Positions 34,524-40,558 of a stretch of DNA of 40,558 nucleotides are shown piece after piece. A program made the position numbers and the translations under genes. This DNA is from Fibrobacterota bacterium (GTDB taxonomy: Bacteria > Fibrobacterota > Chitinivibrionia > Chitinivibrionales > Chitinispirillaceae): positions 1 to 40,558 of the forward strand of contig JAEWVR010000001.1 in NCBI GenBank assembly GCA_023459055.1, written 5' to 3'. Under the pieces are notes generated by a model that worked only from the letters and a program-made list of their open reading frames with translations, was not told the DNA's origin and searched no databases. Numbering within the stretch: the first letter of the stretch is position 1; the number at the start of each line of letters is the position of its first letter.

Positions 34524-35819
34524 TTATCTGATTTGACAATCGGATAGATTAACATTTTTGGACAGAGTTAAGAACCGGTTTTCATAAAACTCTTTTGCTT
34601 CTGCTTGTTTGCTCTGTACATAAGCGTCAACAGTATCATATTCATCAAGAAGTAACGTAACAATTTTTGAATCAAGATGTTTTTTTTCTGATTGCCGTTG
34701 CATTATTCTGATTATTTCATCTTTGTTCATACGGACCCTGTACGGTCTGTTTTCAGAAATAGCAGTAAAAATATCTGCCACAGTCATGATTCTGGAACCG
34801 GTATCAATATTCTCTGCTTTACAATGGAAGGGATATCCATTACCGTCAAGTTTTTCGTGATGAAATGCTGCCCACTCGGCAATTTGCCGCAGACCGCCAA
34901 TAGTATTTATAACATAATATGAGTAATAGGTATGACACCGGATAATTGCAAATTCCTCACATGTCAATTTACCCGGTTTTTCGAGAATACTGTTTGGAAC
35001 TATCAACTTTCCAATATCATGTAAATTCCCGGCAATTTTCATGAGATTTATTTCCATCTCTGTCAAACCAAACAATCGCGAAAGTATTTCTGCACACGCT
35101 GATACCCCTGCGGTATGAGTGGCGGTAAATGGTGATTTGAAATCAATAATACCTTTGTAAACTTCAGCAATCAATGCGATACCTTTTAAATCAATTTCAA
35201 TATTTTTATATGGGCCGTTATGAAGGAGAAGCGGGTATAAACGAGGCGATACAAGATCAAGCCAGAATTCTTCACGCTTTGATGCTTCTATAAATGAATC
35301 GATTACTTTTTCATGAGCAACGGTGTTTTTTAATTTCAAGATTGCATCAATAATTATCTGGTTTTGATGCAAAATATACGTATTTCTATCAATGAGTCGT
35401 TCAATATAATCTGCCAGCAATACTACCTGAGAAGCGAATACCAGCTGGTTGTCAATCCCATCATCCCATTCCTGAATACTCTTATGATGATAGCGAACAA
35501 CTTTTGATATTTTACTTAACCAGGGTGTTTGTTCCAGTAATAGTTCGCCACGTAAACAATGAAGTTCATAGTCAGTAGATTCGAAATTGTGGATAGCAAT
35601 TTTTTCTTCGATGGAAATTGCACCAATATCGTGAAGTAATGATGCGGTAAAGATGTTTTCCAATAAATCTGAACTGATTGCTGAACATTTTGAGATTTCC
35701 AGTGCAATAAAAGCTGTTCTTTGCTGATGTTGAACAATAAGTGGATTTGCAAGGTCTGTGATTTCAGATAATGATAATAGAAAATTACCCAGATTCACTG
35801 TGATTTGTTTGTGCATCAT
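34524..35819 (-). CDS. HD-GYP domain protein with an extra N-terminal HD domain
   Basis: A 431-residue protein with two HD-type domains. The first (about 25-170) has LLHDIGAISIEEK and RYHHKS. The second (about 215-370) is an HD-GYP domain: HTAGVSACAE, LHDIGKLIVPNSIL, HHEKLDGNGYP and DIFTAISENRPYR, all metal and catalytic residues being present. HD-GYP domains hydrolyse c-di-GMP. No membrane helix is seen. The start is ATG at 35819 or 35816; the second is better spaced from the AAGGAAGG site. Convergent with nrdG. Confidence 0.88.
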   Translation of the reverse strand: MMHKQITVNLGNFLLSLSEITDLANPLIVQHQQRTAFIALEISKCSAISSDLLENIFTASLLHDIGAISIEEKIAIHNFESTDYELHCLRGELLLEQTPWLSKISKVVRYHHKSIQEWDDGIDNQLVFASQVVLLADYIERLIDRNTYILHQNQIIIDAILKLKNTVAHEKVIDSFIEASKREEFWLDLVSPRLYPLLLHNGPYKNIEIDLKGIALIAEVYKGIIDFKSPFTATHTAGVSACAEILSRLFGLTEMEINLMKIAGNLHDIGKLIVPNSILEKPGKLTCEEFAIIRCHTYYSYYVINTIGGLRQIAEWAAFHHEKLDGNGYPFHCKAENIDTGSRIMTVADIFTAISENRPYRVRMNKDEIIRIMQRQSEKKHLDSKIVTLLLDEYDTVDAYVQSKQAEAKEFYENRFLTLSKNVNLSDCQIR

Positions 35820-36093
35820 TACCTTCCTTATTGATAACGCTGAACCAGTAATATGGCAACGTTACTCTGAATGTCACCTGGTCGCTTAAACTGTTCAATG
35901 TGTGATCGTTTCACCTTTGCGTAAATGAGCGAAAACACATTAAATACCCCAGCCTTCTGATATGTTATTGATAATATATGATACAATATCTGATGGAAGT
36001 TGCCAAGAAAGGTTGTTCGTAAGAAACTATTTCAGTGACCGGTATCGGGTTTTAGCTGATTAAACATAGTAGACTTATCACAAATTCATCATA

Positions 36094-36177
36094 TTATTCG
36101 ATAATTGAATCAGGGCTATGGCGTTTATAGGCCTCTATCCATCTATGTGCAATTTGCTTTAGTGTTTGTTTTGACAT
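36094..36177 (-). pseudogene. 27-codon remnant of a SnoaL/NTF2-like gene
   Basis: Two bases after the MFS stop codon an ATG opens a frame of only 27 codons encoding IAHRWIEAYKRHSPDSIIE and then a stop. This matches the N-terminal helix of SnoaL-like/NTF2-fold proteins (the xxWxxAxNRHDPDAI pattern), which are normally 120-150 residues. No continuation of the fold is seen in any frame downstream. AGAGG lies before the ATG, so the stub may still be translated with the MFS gene. Confidence 0.55.
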
Positions 36178-36179
36178 GG

Positions 36180-37382
36180 CTATACCTCTTTTGGGTATTT
36201 GATTCGTGCTGCGACATTTTTTCCATGGAATAAATGGTACAAAAGAAAACAAAATGCCGCACATATTGAAACACCCACATACATTCCCCGGTAACCCGTG
36301 AAAGAAATGAGGAATCCAGCTATTATTGGTCCCATTCCCATTCCGATATCCGCTAACGCAAAATAGGTGGAATTAGCTAATCCAATACGATGTCGGGGTA
36401 CTAATTTTACGGCAATAGCCTGAGAACTGGGTTGTATCGTTCCAACGCCCATTCCAATCAAACCTGCAGCTATCAGAAGTATATAACCGGCATGCGCCTG
36501 GCTGAATAAAGCGATTCCTATAGTAAATAGTACAATTGCAGGATAGATGATTACATTCTCTCCTTTTACATCAAACAATCGACCGGTAATTGGCCTTGAA
36601 ATCAGAATGACTATGGCATAAACAACGAAAAAGAAACTGGCTGCATGTGACAGGTTAATGTTTTCTGAATACACAGCAAGAAACGTCATAACAGTGGAAT
36701 AGCAGAAAAAAACAAGCATACAAATGACTGCTATAGGAATGACTTTAAACTCGAAGAAACTATTCAGGCTCAATTGCTTCATTTCTTTCAATTGTTCATT
36801 TGTCAATTCCAGTTTAGGTAAAGAAACTAAAGGCATAATCAGCAGGCATGCTCCTGATATAATAGTGCACACCATAAATATTGTATTAAAACTACCATGG
36901 CGGAGAAGCAACATCCCGATAAATGGTCCTATTGCTGTTGCTAATATCTGGCTCAGGCCAAAATAGCTGATGCCTTCACCACATCGTTCCTTAGGAACAA
37001 TAAATGCAACTATTGTTGCCGTTGCTGTTGTTGTAATGCCAAATCCTGCGCCGTGCATAAAGCGTACAATTAACAAATGTGAAACGCTGTTGACACAAAA
37101 ATACAGGCACGACATTACAACATTTACAGCCAGTCCGATACAAAAGGTTCTTTTATAGCCGATCAATCCAATCCATTTTCCGCAAAACAAACGGGAAACC
37201 AATCCGCCGATTATAAAAATGCTTGCAGCAAAACCAGCTTGACTAAGTGATGAATTGAATGTTTTTATTGCATATAAAGATATAACGATCATTAAAAAAT
37301 AAAAACAAAGCGCAGTTAAGAAATTAACTGAAAATGTTGCAATAAAATTGCTTGTCCATAATTTAGATTTACCAGAACTCAT
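36180..37382 (-). CDS. Major facilitator superfamily transporter
   Basis: A 400-residue, 12-helix MFS transporter. The loop between helices 2 and 3 has RLFCGKWIGLIGYKR, a form of the MFS motif A, and its repeat after helix 8 reads RPITGRLFDVKGE. The profile (short loops, AGFGITTTATATIVAF in helix 4, GMGVGTIQPSSQAIAVK) fits drug or small-molecule exporters of the YfcJ/EmrD kind; the substrate is unknown. The frame is open from a TTG at 37403, but the ATG at 37382 (MSSGKSKLW) with AAGGGA upstream is preferred. Confidence 0.88.
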   Translation of the reverse strand: MSSGKSKLWTSNFIATFSVNFLTALCFYFLMIVISLYAIKTFNSSLSQAGFAASIFIIGGLVSRLFCGKWIGLIGYKRTFCIGLAVNVVMSCLYFCVNSVSHLLIVRFMHGAGFGITTTATATIVAFIVPKERCGEGISYFGLSQILATAIGPFIGMLLLRHGSFNTIFMVCTIISGACLLIMPLVSLPKLELTNEQLKEMKQLSLNSFFEFKVIPIAVICMLVFFCYSTVMTFLAVYSENINLSHAASFFFVVYAIVILISRPITGRLFDVKGENVIIYPAIVLFTIGIALFSQAHAGYILLIAAGLIGMGVGTIQPSSQAIAVKLVPRHRIGLANSTYFALADIGMGMGPIIAGFLISFTGYRGMYVGVSICAAFCFLLYHLFHGKNVAARIKYPKEV

Positions 37383-37403
37383 ATAAGAATATTCCCTTGC
37401 CAA

Positions 37404-37716
37404 ATAATATCATTAACTGCTCCGTTACCCTGCGTGTGATAGCATAGGAAGTTTTATTATACATCAATCCTGGTGTTTTCAAATTAAAAATAGTTTGTTG
37501 TTTGGCTGTTTGGGCACTCCTGTTTTTCACCGTGCCCTTCTATTATTGCCTTTACACCGAAGCGGAGGATGAGCGGAGGCGTAACCACTCATGTTATTCA
37601 ATGAAAAACAACCCCATACTGTGTGCAACAACAGATTCGAATACAAAATACTGTAGTGTCACTCCTAAACCATAACACATATTTTCTACATTGGAGTGTA
37701 ACGCGTTCTTCTCGTT
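37404..37716. other. Intergenic region, no gene found
   Basis: No coding frame or RNA gene is visible in these 313 bases. GGGCAC and GTGCCC near 37509-37534 form a 6-bp inverted repeat, and GCGGAGG occurs twice within 37560-37580. The MFS promoter must lie at the left end, and the right end is the 3' flank of the truncated histidine kinase. Confidence 0.5.
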
Positions 37717-38724
37717 TCAGGTTCCGGTTTTCATGTCCTTGTCAAGCATTTCAATGAGTTCTGCTTTTCGAAATGGCTTTCCTATGCTTGCTGTAAATCC
37801 ATATTCAACAGGATTTTTCATAACAGTACCATCGGCATAGCCGCTTGCAACAAACACTGGTGTTTTGGCATCTATCTTTCTCAATTCCGCCACAGCCTCC
37901 ATCCCGCCCATCCCGCCAGGTACAGTAAGGTCAAAGATCAGTCCGGCTATGGGCCTTTCTGCTTCCATTTCTGCAATAAAAAAAGATAGAGCATCCTTGC
38001 CGTTGTCCCTACAGATTACTGAATAACCGAATGATTCGAGCAACTGTTTAAGAATGTCACGCATAACTTCTTCATCGTCCATCACGAGAAACGTTCCGCA
38101 TCCCTTATGTTGGGCGCTCTGCTGTTTAACAATGTCGCTGGCTTGTGTATCTGTTGCAGGTAAATACACATGAAAGATACTTCCTTTACCAAGCTCGGAA
38201 TCGACATCAATGCAGCCGCCATGTCTATTGATTATTGAGTAACACGTGGCCAGACCAAGCCCGTGCCCTTTTGTTTTTGTCGTGAAGAATGGGTCGAATA
38301 TCCTCGCGAGTAATTCCTTCTTAATGCCAACACCACTATCTTTTACAGATACTTTGACATAGTTTCCTTCTGTAAGTAGGGGATGCTTCTTTTCGGATAG
38401 AGAAACATTCTGAGCAGAAACATTGATACTGCCGCCTACCGGCATTGCTTGCTGAGCATTGATAATGAGGTTGTCGATAACCTGGCCGATCTGATTCCGG
38501 TCATAATTACAATTCCAAAGATTTTGTTGAATGTTGAAATCGCAGGAAACATTTGTTCCACTGAGTGCAAACTGTGCGGTTTCCTGCACAAAGGGAAACA
38601 ATGGCGCAATTTTCTGAACAGGCGCTCCTCCCTTAGCGAAGGTAAGCAGTTGTTGCGTCACATTGCAAAAGCCTGATGGATTGCAAACCGTATGGATGAA
38701 CTCCTGCCGGTACCATATTCGCAT
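37717..38724 (-). pseudogene. 5'-truncated hybrid histidine kinase/response regulator
   Basis: The open frame encodes the second half of a hybrid sensor kinase. It begins homologously at about 38660 with VTQQLLTFAKGGAPV, the region just after the phosphorylated histidine helix, so the H-box, sensor and input domains are missing. Intact parts are the ATPase domain (NLIINAQQAM, DSGVGI, FFTTKTKGHGLGLA) and a receiver domain with the acceptor aspartate in LIFDLTVPGGMGG and the lysine in SIGKPF. The first 20 or so codons come from the antisense of an IS91-family transposase remnant. It is therefore probably not a working kinase, though the receiver could still fold. Confidence 0.8.
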
Positions 38725-39227
38725 GTTGTTTTTACCATCCCGCAGATACGGTATCCTTTAGGTGGCGGGATTATGCTGACAATAATAAACAGAAAGTAAT
38801 GACACTTGCGACATCGGAGTTTATCAGAAGATTTCTTTTACACGTTGTACCGCCGGGATTTATGCGAATTCGTCACTGCGTTTTCATGAGTTGCCGGGCA
38901 AGACCAGCTGCACTCGAACGGTTACGGACGGTATTCAAATCAATTAAACCGTATGTACCGGTAAAAGACCGTCCGAAAAAATTGTGGCACGAAATAGTTG
39001 AAGAAAAAACAGGACGTGATCCTGGAGTGTGTCCTTATTGTAAAGTCGGCATAATGAGAAATGTACGTTTCTCAATGTTGACAATAACAACACGGGCTGT
39101 AGAAAAAAACTCAATAATGACGGAAATGAGGTACAAACCATGCGCTGTTGATTACAATGCGATTCAGATAACTGAAACGAGCAGAGAAAAAACTGATTTT
39201 ATCATGTGTACAATTTGTATGCCGTAA
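38660..39227 (+). mobile_element. Decayed IS91-family transposase fragment
   Basis: Starting around 38660, plus-strand frames give WIANRMDELLPVPYSHVVF (an IS91 block, with an in-frame TGA at 38674-38676 just before it), then after an internal deletion of roughly 170 residues near 38735 and a frame change, SFRWRDYADNNKQKVMTL and EFIRRFLLHVVPPGFMRIRH to the zinc-like CPYCKVGIM and a stop at 39227. IS91 elements use a rolling-circle Y2 transposase; the part with the catalytic tyrosines is deleted. The left end abuts the truncated kinase, so the insertion or a later recombination probably removed the kinase N-terminus. Confidence 0.82.
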
Positions 39228-39395
39228 TATAGTATTTGAAAAAAAGGAGAGTGAGGTTAAATATGTCAAGCAACAGAAGAGAAACAAAGATCAAAAAAGG
39301 GAGTTTTATATAATGTCAACTCATAATCTGGTGTATAATTTACATCTGGAGAAGATGAAAACTCCATAGTAAAACGGTACTTCATTGCAGGCACA

Positions 39396-39473
39396 GGCTC
39401 GGTTCAATTTCGAAGAAATATCGGAACCTACGGCATTCAATCGGAAATGAACCGGGCCTTTTCTGTTTATTTT
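39396..39473 (+). terminator. Terminator-like inverted repeat downstream of the transposase remnant
   Basis: GGCTCGGTTCA (39396-39406) pairs with TGAACCGGGCC (39448-39458) with one G-T pair, followed by TTTTCTGTTTATTTTT. The loop is long (41 bases). IS91-type elements end in a hairpin-bearing replication origin near the transposase 3' end, so this could be that end, but the position is not proof. Confidence 0.45.
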
Positions 39474-39495
39474 TAAGTGGCATTTCCGATTGAAT
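39435..39495. repeat. 15-bp perfect inverted repeat
   Basis: ATTCAATCGGAAATG (39435-39449) is the exact reverse complement of 39481-39495. It interleaves with the terminator-like stem at 39396-39458, so the two foldings are mutually exclusive. Confidence 0.8.
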
Positions 39496-39513
39496 ACTCT
39501 GTGTTGTAAGATG

Positions 39514-39534
39514 TTGCACTTGGAATTTTGCGCA
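39514..39534. repeat. Left inverted repeat flanking the HigBA-like module
   Basis: TTGCACTTGGAATTTTGC (39514-39531) is the perfect reverse complement of 40288-40305; with one mismatch the match extends to 21 bases (39514-39534 and 40285-40305). The two copies enclose exactly the toxin-antitoxin genes and their promoter, about 750 bases. Confidence 0.85.
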
Positions 39535-39592
39535 TTCTGTGTTTGCAAACAGGACGTTTGCACTATCATTAGTACAGTCTTATTTCCTATTT

Positions 39593-39886
39593 TTATGCAT
39601 CTGCCAATAGATGTTTTTTTACAGCAGGCATTTTTTTCATTAATATCATTAATTTTTCTACAGGCTTTGGCATAGGGCTACGTCCCAATTCCCAATCCTG
39701 TAAAGTGCGTAAATTTACTCCTACTGCTTCAGCTAAATCCTTTTGTGTCAAGCCTAATTCTTTTTTCCTCATTTCTTTCATTCTTTGAGCCCGATAAAGT
39801 TGCAGTTGTGTATCAGACATCATTTTTGAAACTCTGGTTCCAGTGCTTGATATTTTTGTTACTCTATATTTTTCATTCTTTTCCAT
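39593..39886 (-). CDS. HigA-like antitoxin (XRE-type helix-turn-helix)
   Basis: A 97-residue protein with an N-terminal segment that would bind the toxin and a helix-turn-helix of the XRE/Cro type (GLTQKDLAEAVGVNLRTLQDWELGR, about residues 45-69). The C-terminus (PVEKLMILMKKMPAVKKHL) fits the HigA2 type. It overlaps the toxin gene upstream by 14 bases, giving the toxin-first order usual in higBA modules. It probably represses the module by binding the palindrome at 40216-40230. Confidence 0.85.
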   Translation of the reverse strand: MEKNEKYRVTKISSTGTRVSKMMSDTQLQLYRAQRMKEMRKKELGLTQKDLAEAVGVNLRTLQDWELGRSPMPKPVEKLMILMKKMPAVKKHLLADA

Positions 39887-40205
39887 TTATTACATCCTTG
39901 ATAAATATATATAGTTTCTTTTTTTCTTCTTCACTTATTCTTTCTTTTTCATTCTTCAAATATGCATCTAAAAACCATACTTCACCCCGAAGATCAACGT
40001 AGTAATAGATTACTCTTGCACCACCACTTTTACCGCGACTACCAAATTTTAATCTAATTTTTCTGGCTCCACCAGTTCCTTTTTCAATTTTGCCTTTTTC
40101 CGGATCAATTAAAAGCTCATCCTGCAATTGGTAAAATTCTTCAGGAGAAGCTATTTTTTCAATCTTTTTAACAAAATCAGGGGTTTCAATAAATATTATT
40201 TCCAT
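39873..40205 (-). CDS. HigB2/RelE-like toxin
   Basis: A 110-residue RelE-superfamily toxin. The family core GGARKIRLKFGSRGKSGGAR followed by VIYYYVDLRGEVWFLDAYLKNE matches HigB2-type mRNA interferases (PF06296-like), which cut mRNA in the ribosome. The basic cluster needed for RNA contact is intact. The ATG lies only 6 bases after a good -10 box, so its mRNA may be leaderless. The gene sits inside an inverted-repeat pair and next to an attC-like hairpin, a common setting for mobile toxin-antitoxin cassettes. Confidence 0.85.
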   Translation of the reverse strand: MEIIFIETPDFVKKIEKIASPEEFYQLQDELLIDPEKGKIEKGTGGARKIRLKFGSRGKSGGARVIYYYVDLRGEVWFLDAYLKNEKERISEEEKKKLYIFIKDVINGKE

Positions 40206-40211
40206 ACTTAT

Positions 40212-40240
40212 AATATACGGAATATCCGTACTTATTTCAA
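40212..40240 (-). promoter_or_regulatory. Promoter with embedded operator for the HigBA-like module
   Basis: On the minus strand TTGAAA (40240-40235), a 17-base spacer and TATATT (40217-40212) form a promoter. The palindrome TACGGA-ATA-TCCGTA (40216-40230) fills most of the spacer and touches the -10 box, where a bound antitoxin would block polymerase. The expected transcription start coincides with the toxin ATG at 40205. Confidence 0.7.
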
Positions 40241-40284
40241 GGATTAATTTTCAATTTCTTTCTGCCCATGGACGGGCAGCTCTT

Positions 40285-40305
40285 TGTGCAAAATTCCAAG
40301 TGCAA
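40285..40305. repeat. Right inverted repeat flanking the HigBA-like module
   Basis: Partner of the repeat at 39514-39534 (18 perfect bases, 21 with one mismatch). It lies between the module promoter and the attC-like hairpin. Confidence 0.85.
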
Positions 40306-40311
40306 TTTCTT

Positions 40312-40430
40312 ATAACGTGCCGCGCAACCGCTTGCTGTACTGTAAAGTAATTCGGAGCCTTCGGAGCTTTACTTTATAGTATGGCAAGCTTGCGCTGTTG
40401 AACCAAGCCCGCTCAGGCGGGCAGTTTAGC
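40312..40430. repeat. attC-like (integron recombination site-like) imperfect hairpin
   Basis: A long stem pairs 40322-40349 with 40370-40395: GCGCAA/TTGCGC, a bulged CC, GCTTGC/GCAAGC, two G-T wobbles, then a 12-bp stem with one wobble. Outside it lie ATAAC on the left and TGTTGAAC on the right, the latter fitting GTTRRRY. A further hairpin GCCCGC-TCAG-GCGGGC (40407-40422) and GTTTAGC (40424-40430) follow. Extrahelical bases, overall length of about 120 bases and the right-end layout recall large attC sites such as VCRs, but the left R-box is not a good match. Confidence 0.4.
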
Positions 40431-40523
40431 GCCCTTCCTAATAAGTAAATTTACCTCCTATAAAACCATTGTTCACTCATAACGAGGAACAACCATTCAT
40501 TAACGTTTTACAGGAGGCATTCT

Positions 40524-40558
40524 ATGACTGTACGTCAGGATTTCATTAATCATCTTAA
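40524..40558 (+). CDS. Start of a gene running off the window
   Basis: An AGGAGG ribosome binding site (40512-40517) lies 6 bases before ATG at 40524, and the frame MTVRQDFINHL stays open to the end. Only 11 codons are present, so no family can be given. Confidence 0.6.
   Translation, partial: MTVRQDFINHL

Larger units (their letters stand above)
39228..39592. other. Mosaic junction between IS91 remnant and toxin-antitoxin module
   Basis: This 365-base stretch holds a 16-codon frame at 39263-39313 with a strong GGAGAGTGAGG site, two nested inverted repeats and the left copy of the repeat flanking the toxin-antitoxin module. No longer coding frame is supported. The short frame may be the relic of an element-borne leader. 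Confidence 0.45.

Noticed and set aside
39263..39313. 16-codon frame with a strong ribosome binding site
   Set aside because: Too short, no recognisable product, and within decayed mobile-element DNA; mentioned only in the region description.

Overview
The window looks like chromosomal DNA of an anaerobic, diderm (Gram-negative-type) bacterium of moderate to low GC. It carries an oxygen-sensitive class III ribonucleotide reductase with its activase (nrdD, nrdG), two [FeFe]-hydrogenase-type proteins under a Rex-like redox repressor, and a type IV pilus alignment operon ending in an outer-membrane secretin (pilMNO, a PilP-like fusion, pilQ). I cannot assign a phylum from sequence reading alone. 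The gene mix (HydS-type hydrogenase, GpgS, a secretin with few extra domains, many HD-type signalling proteins) would fit Fibrobacterota/Chitinivibrionia-like or similar lineages, but that is a guess. No rRNA, tRNA or CRISPR array was seen.

Layout. 1-2.1 kb: a long perfect inverted repeat and a lone ApnL-like glycan-acid protein. 2.29-2.6 kb: a promoter, about 260 nt of hairpin-rich non-coding sequence and a terminator, read here as an unrecognised small RNA gene. 2.65-3.3 kb: a Phd/ParE-type toxin-antitoxin pair with a clear promoter. 3.5-5.5 kb: trpBA. 5.8-7.1 kb: two GNAT acetyltransferases. 7.5-8.9 kb: a DbpA-like RNA helicase, then a frameshifted histidine kinase remnant. 9.4-15.2 kb: a tightly packed operon of rex, a [2Fe-2S] protein, a PAS-containing sensory-type [FeFe] hydrogenase, a SpoIIE-type phosphatase, a second [2Fe-2S] protein, a group B-type [FeFe] hydrogenase and a 53-residue peptide. 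15.3-19.4 kb (minus strand): a protein that looks like a fusion of type VI sheath subunits TssB and TssC, a membrane Ser/Thr kinase and a PflX-like radical SAM protein. 19.6-23.6 kb: gpmI, a membrane glycosyltransferase, gpgS and a small membrane protein. 23.6-24.8 kb: an HDOD protein and its small partner. 25.0-31.1 kb: the pilus operon. 31.3-34.5 kb: nrdD and nrdG. 34.5-37.4 kb: an HD-GYP protein, an MFS transporter and a 27-codon remnant of a SnoaL-like gene. 37.7-40.56 kb: a mosaic accessory end with a 5'-truncated hybrid histidine kinase, a decayed IS91-family transposase, a HigBA-like toxin-antitoxin module inside long inverted repeats, and an integron attC-like hairpin before the next gene.

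How it may work together. The hydrogenase operon reads as a redox/H2-sensing unit: Rex responds to NADH/NAD+, the PAS hydrogenase probably reports H2 or redox state, and the overlapping phosphatase would turn that into protein dephosphorylation. The only Ser/Thr kinase in the window lies 1.4 kb away beside the TssBC-like protein, so a kinase/phosphatase pair acting on a sheath-like protein is a testable but unproven idea. The two most unusual items are the orphan TssB-TssC-like fusion next to the kinase and the promoter-to-terminator non-coding RNA at 2.3-2.6 kb.
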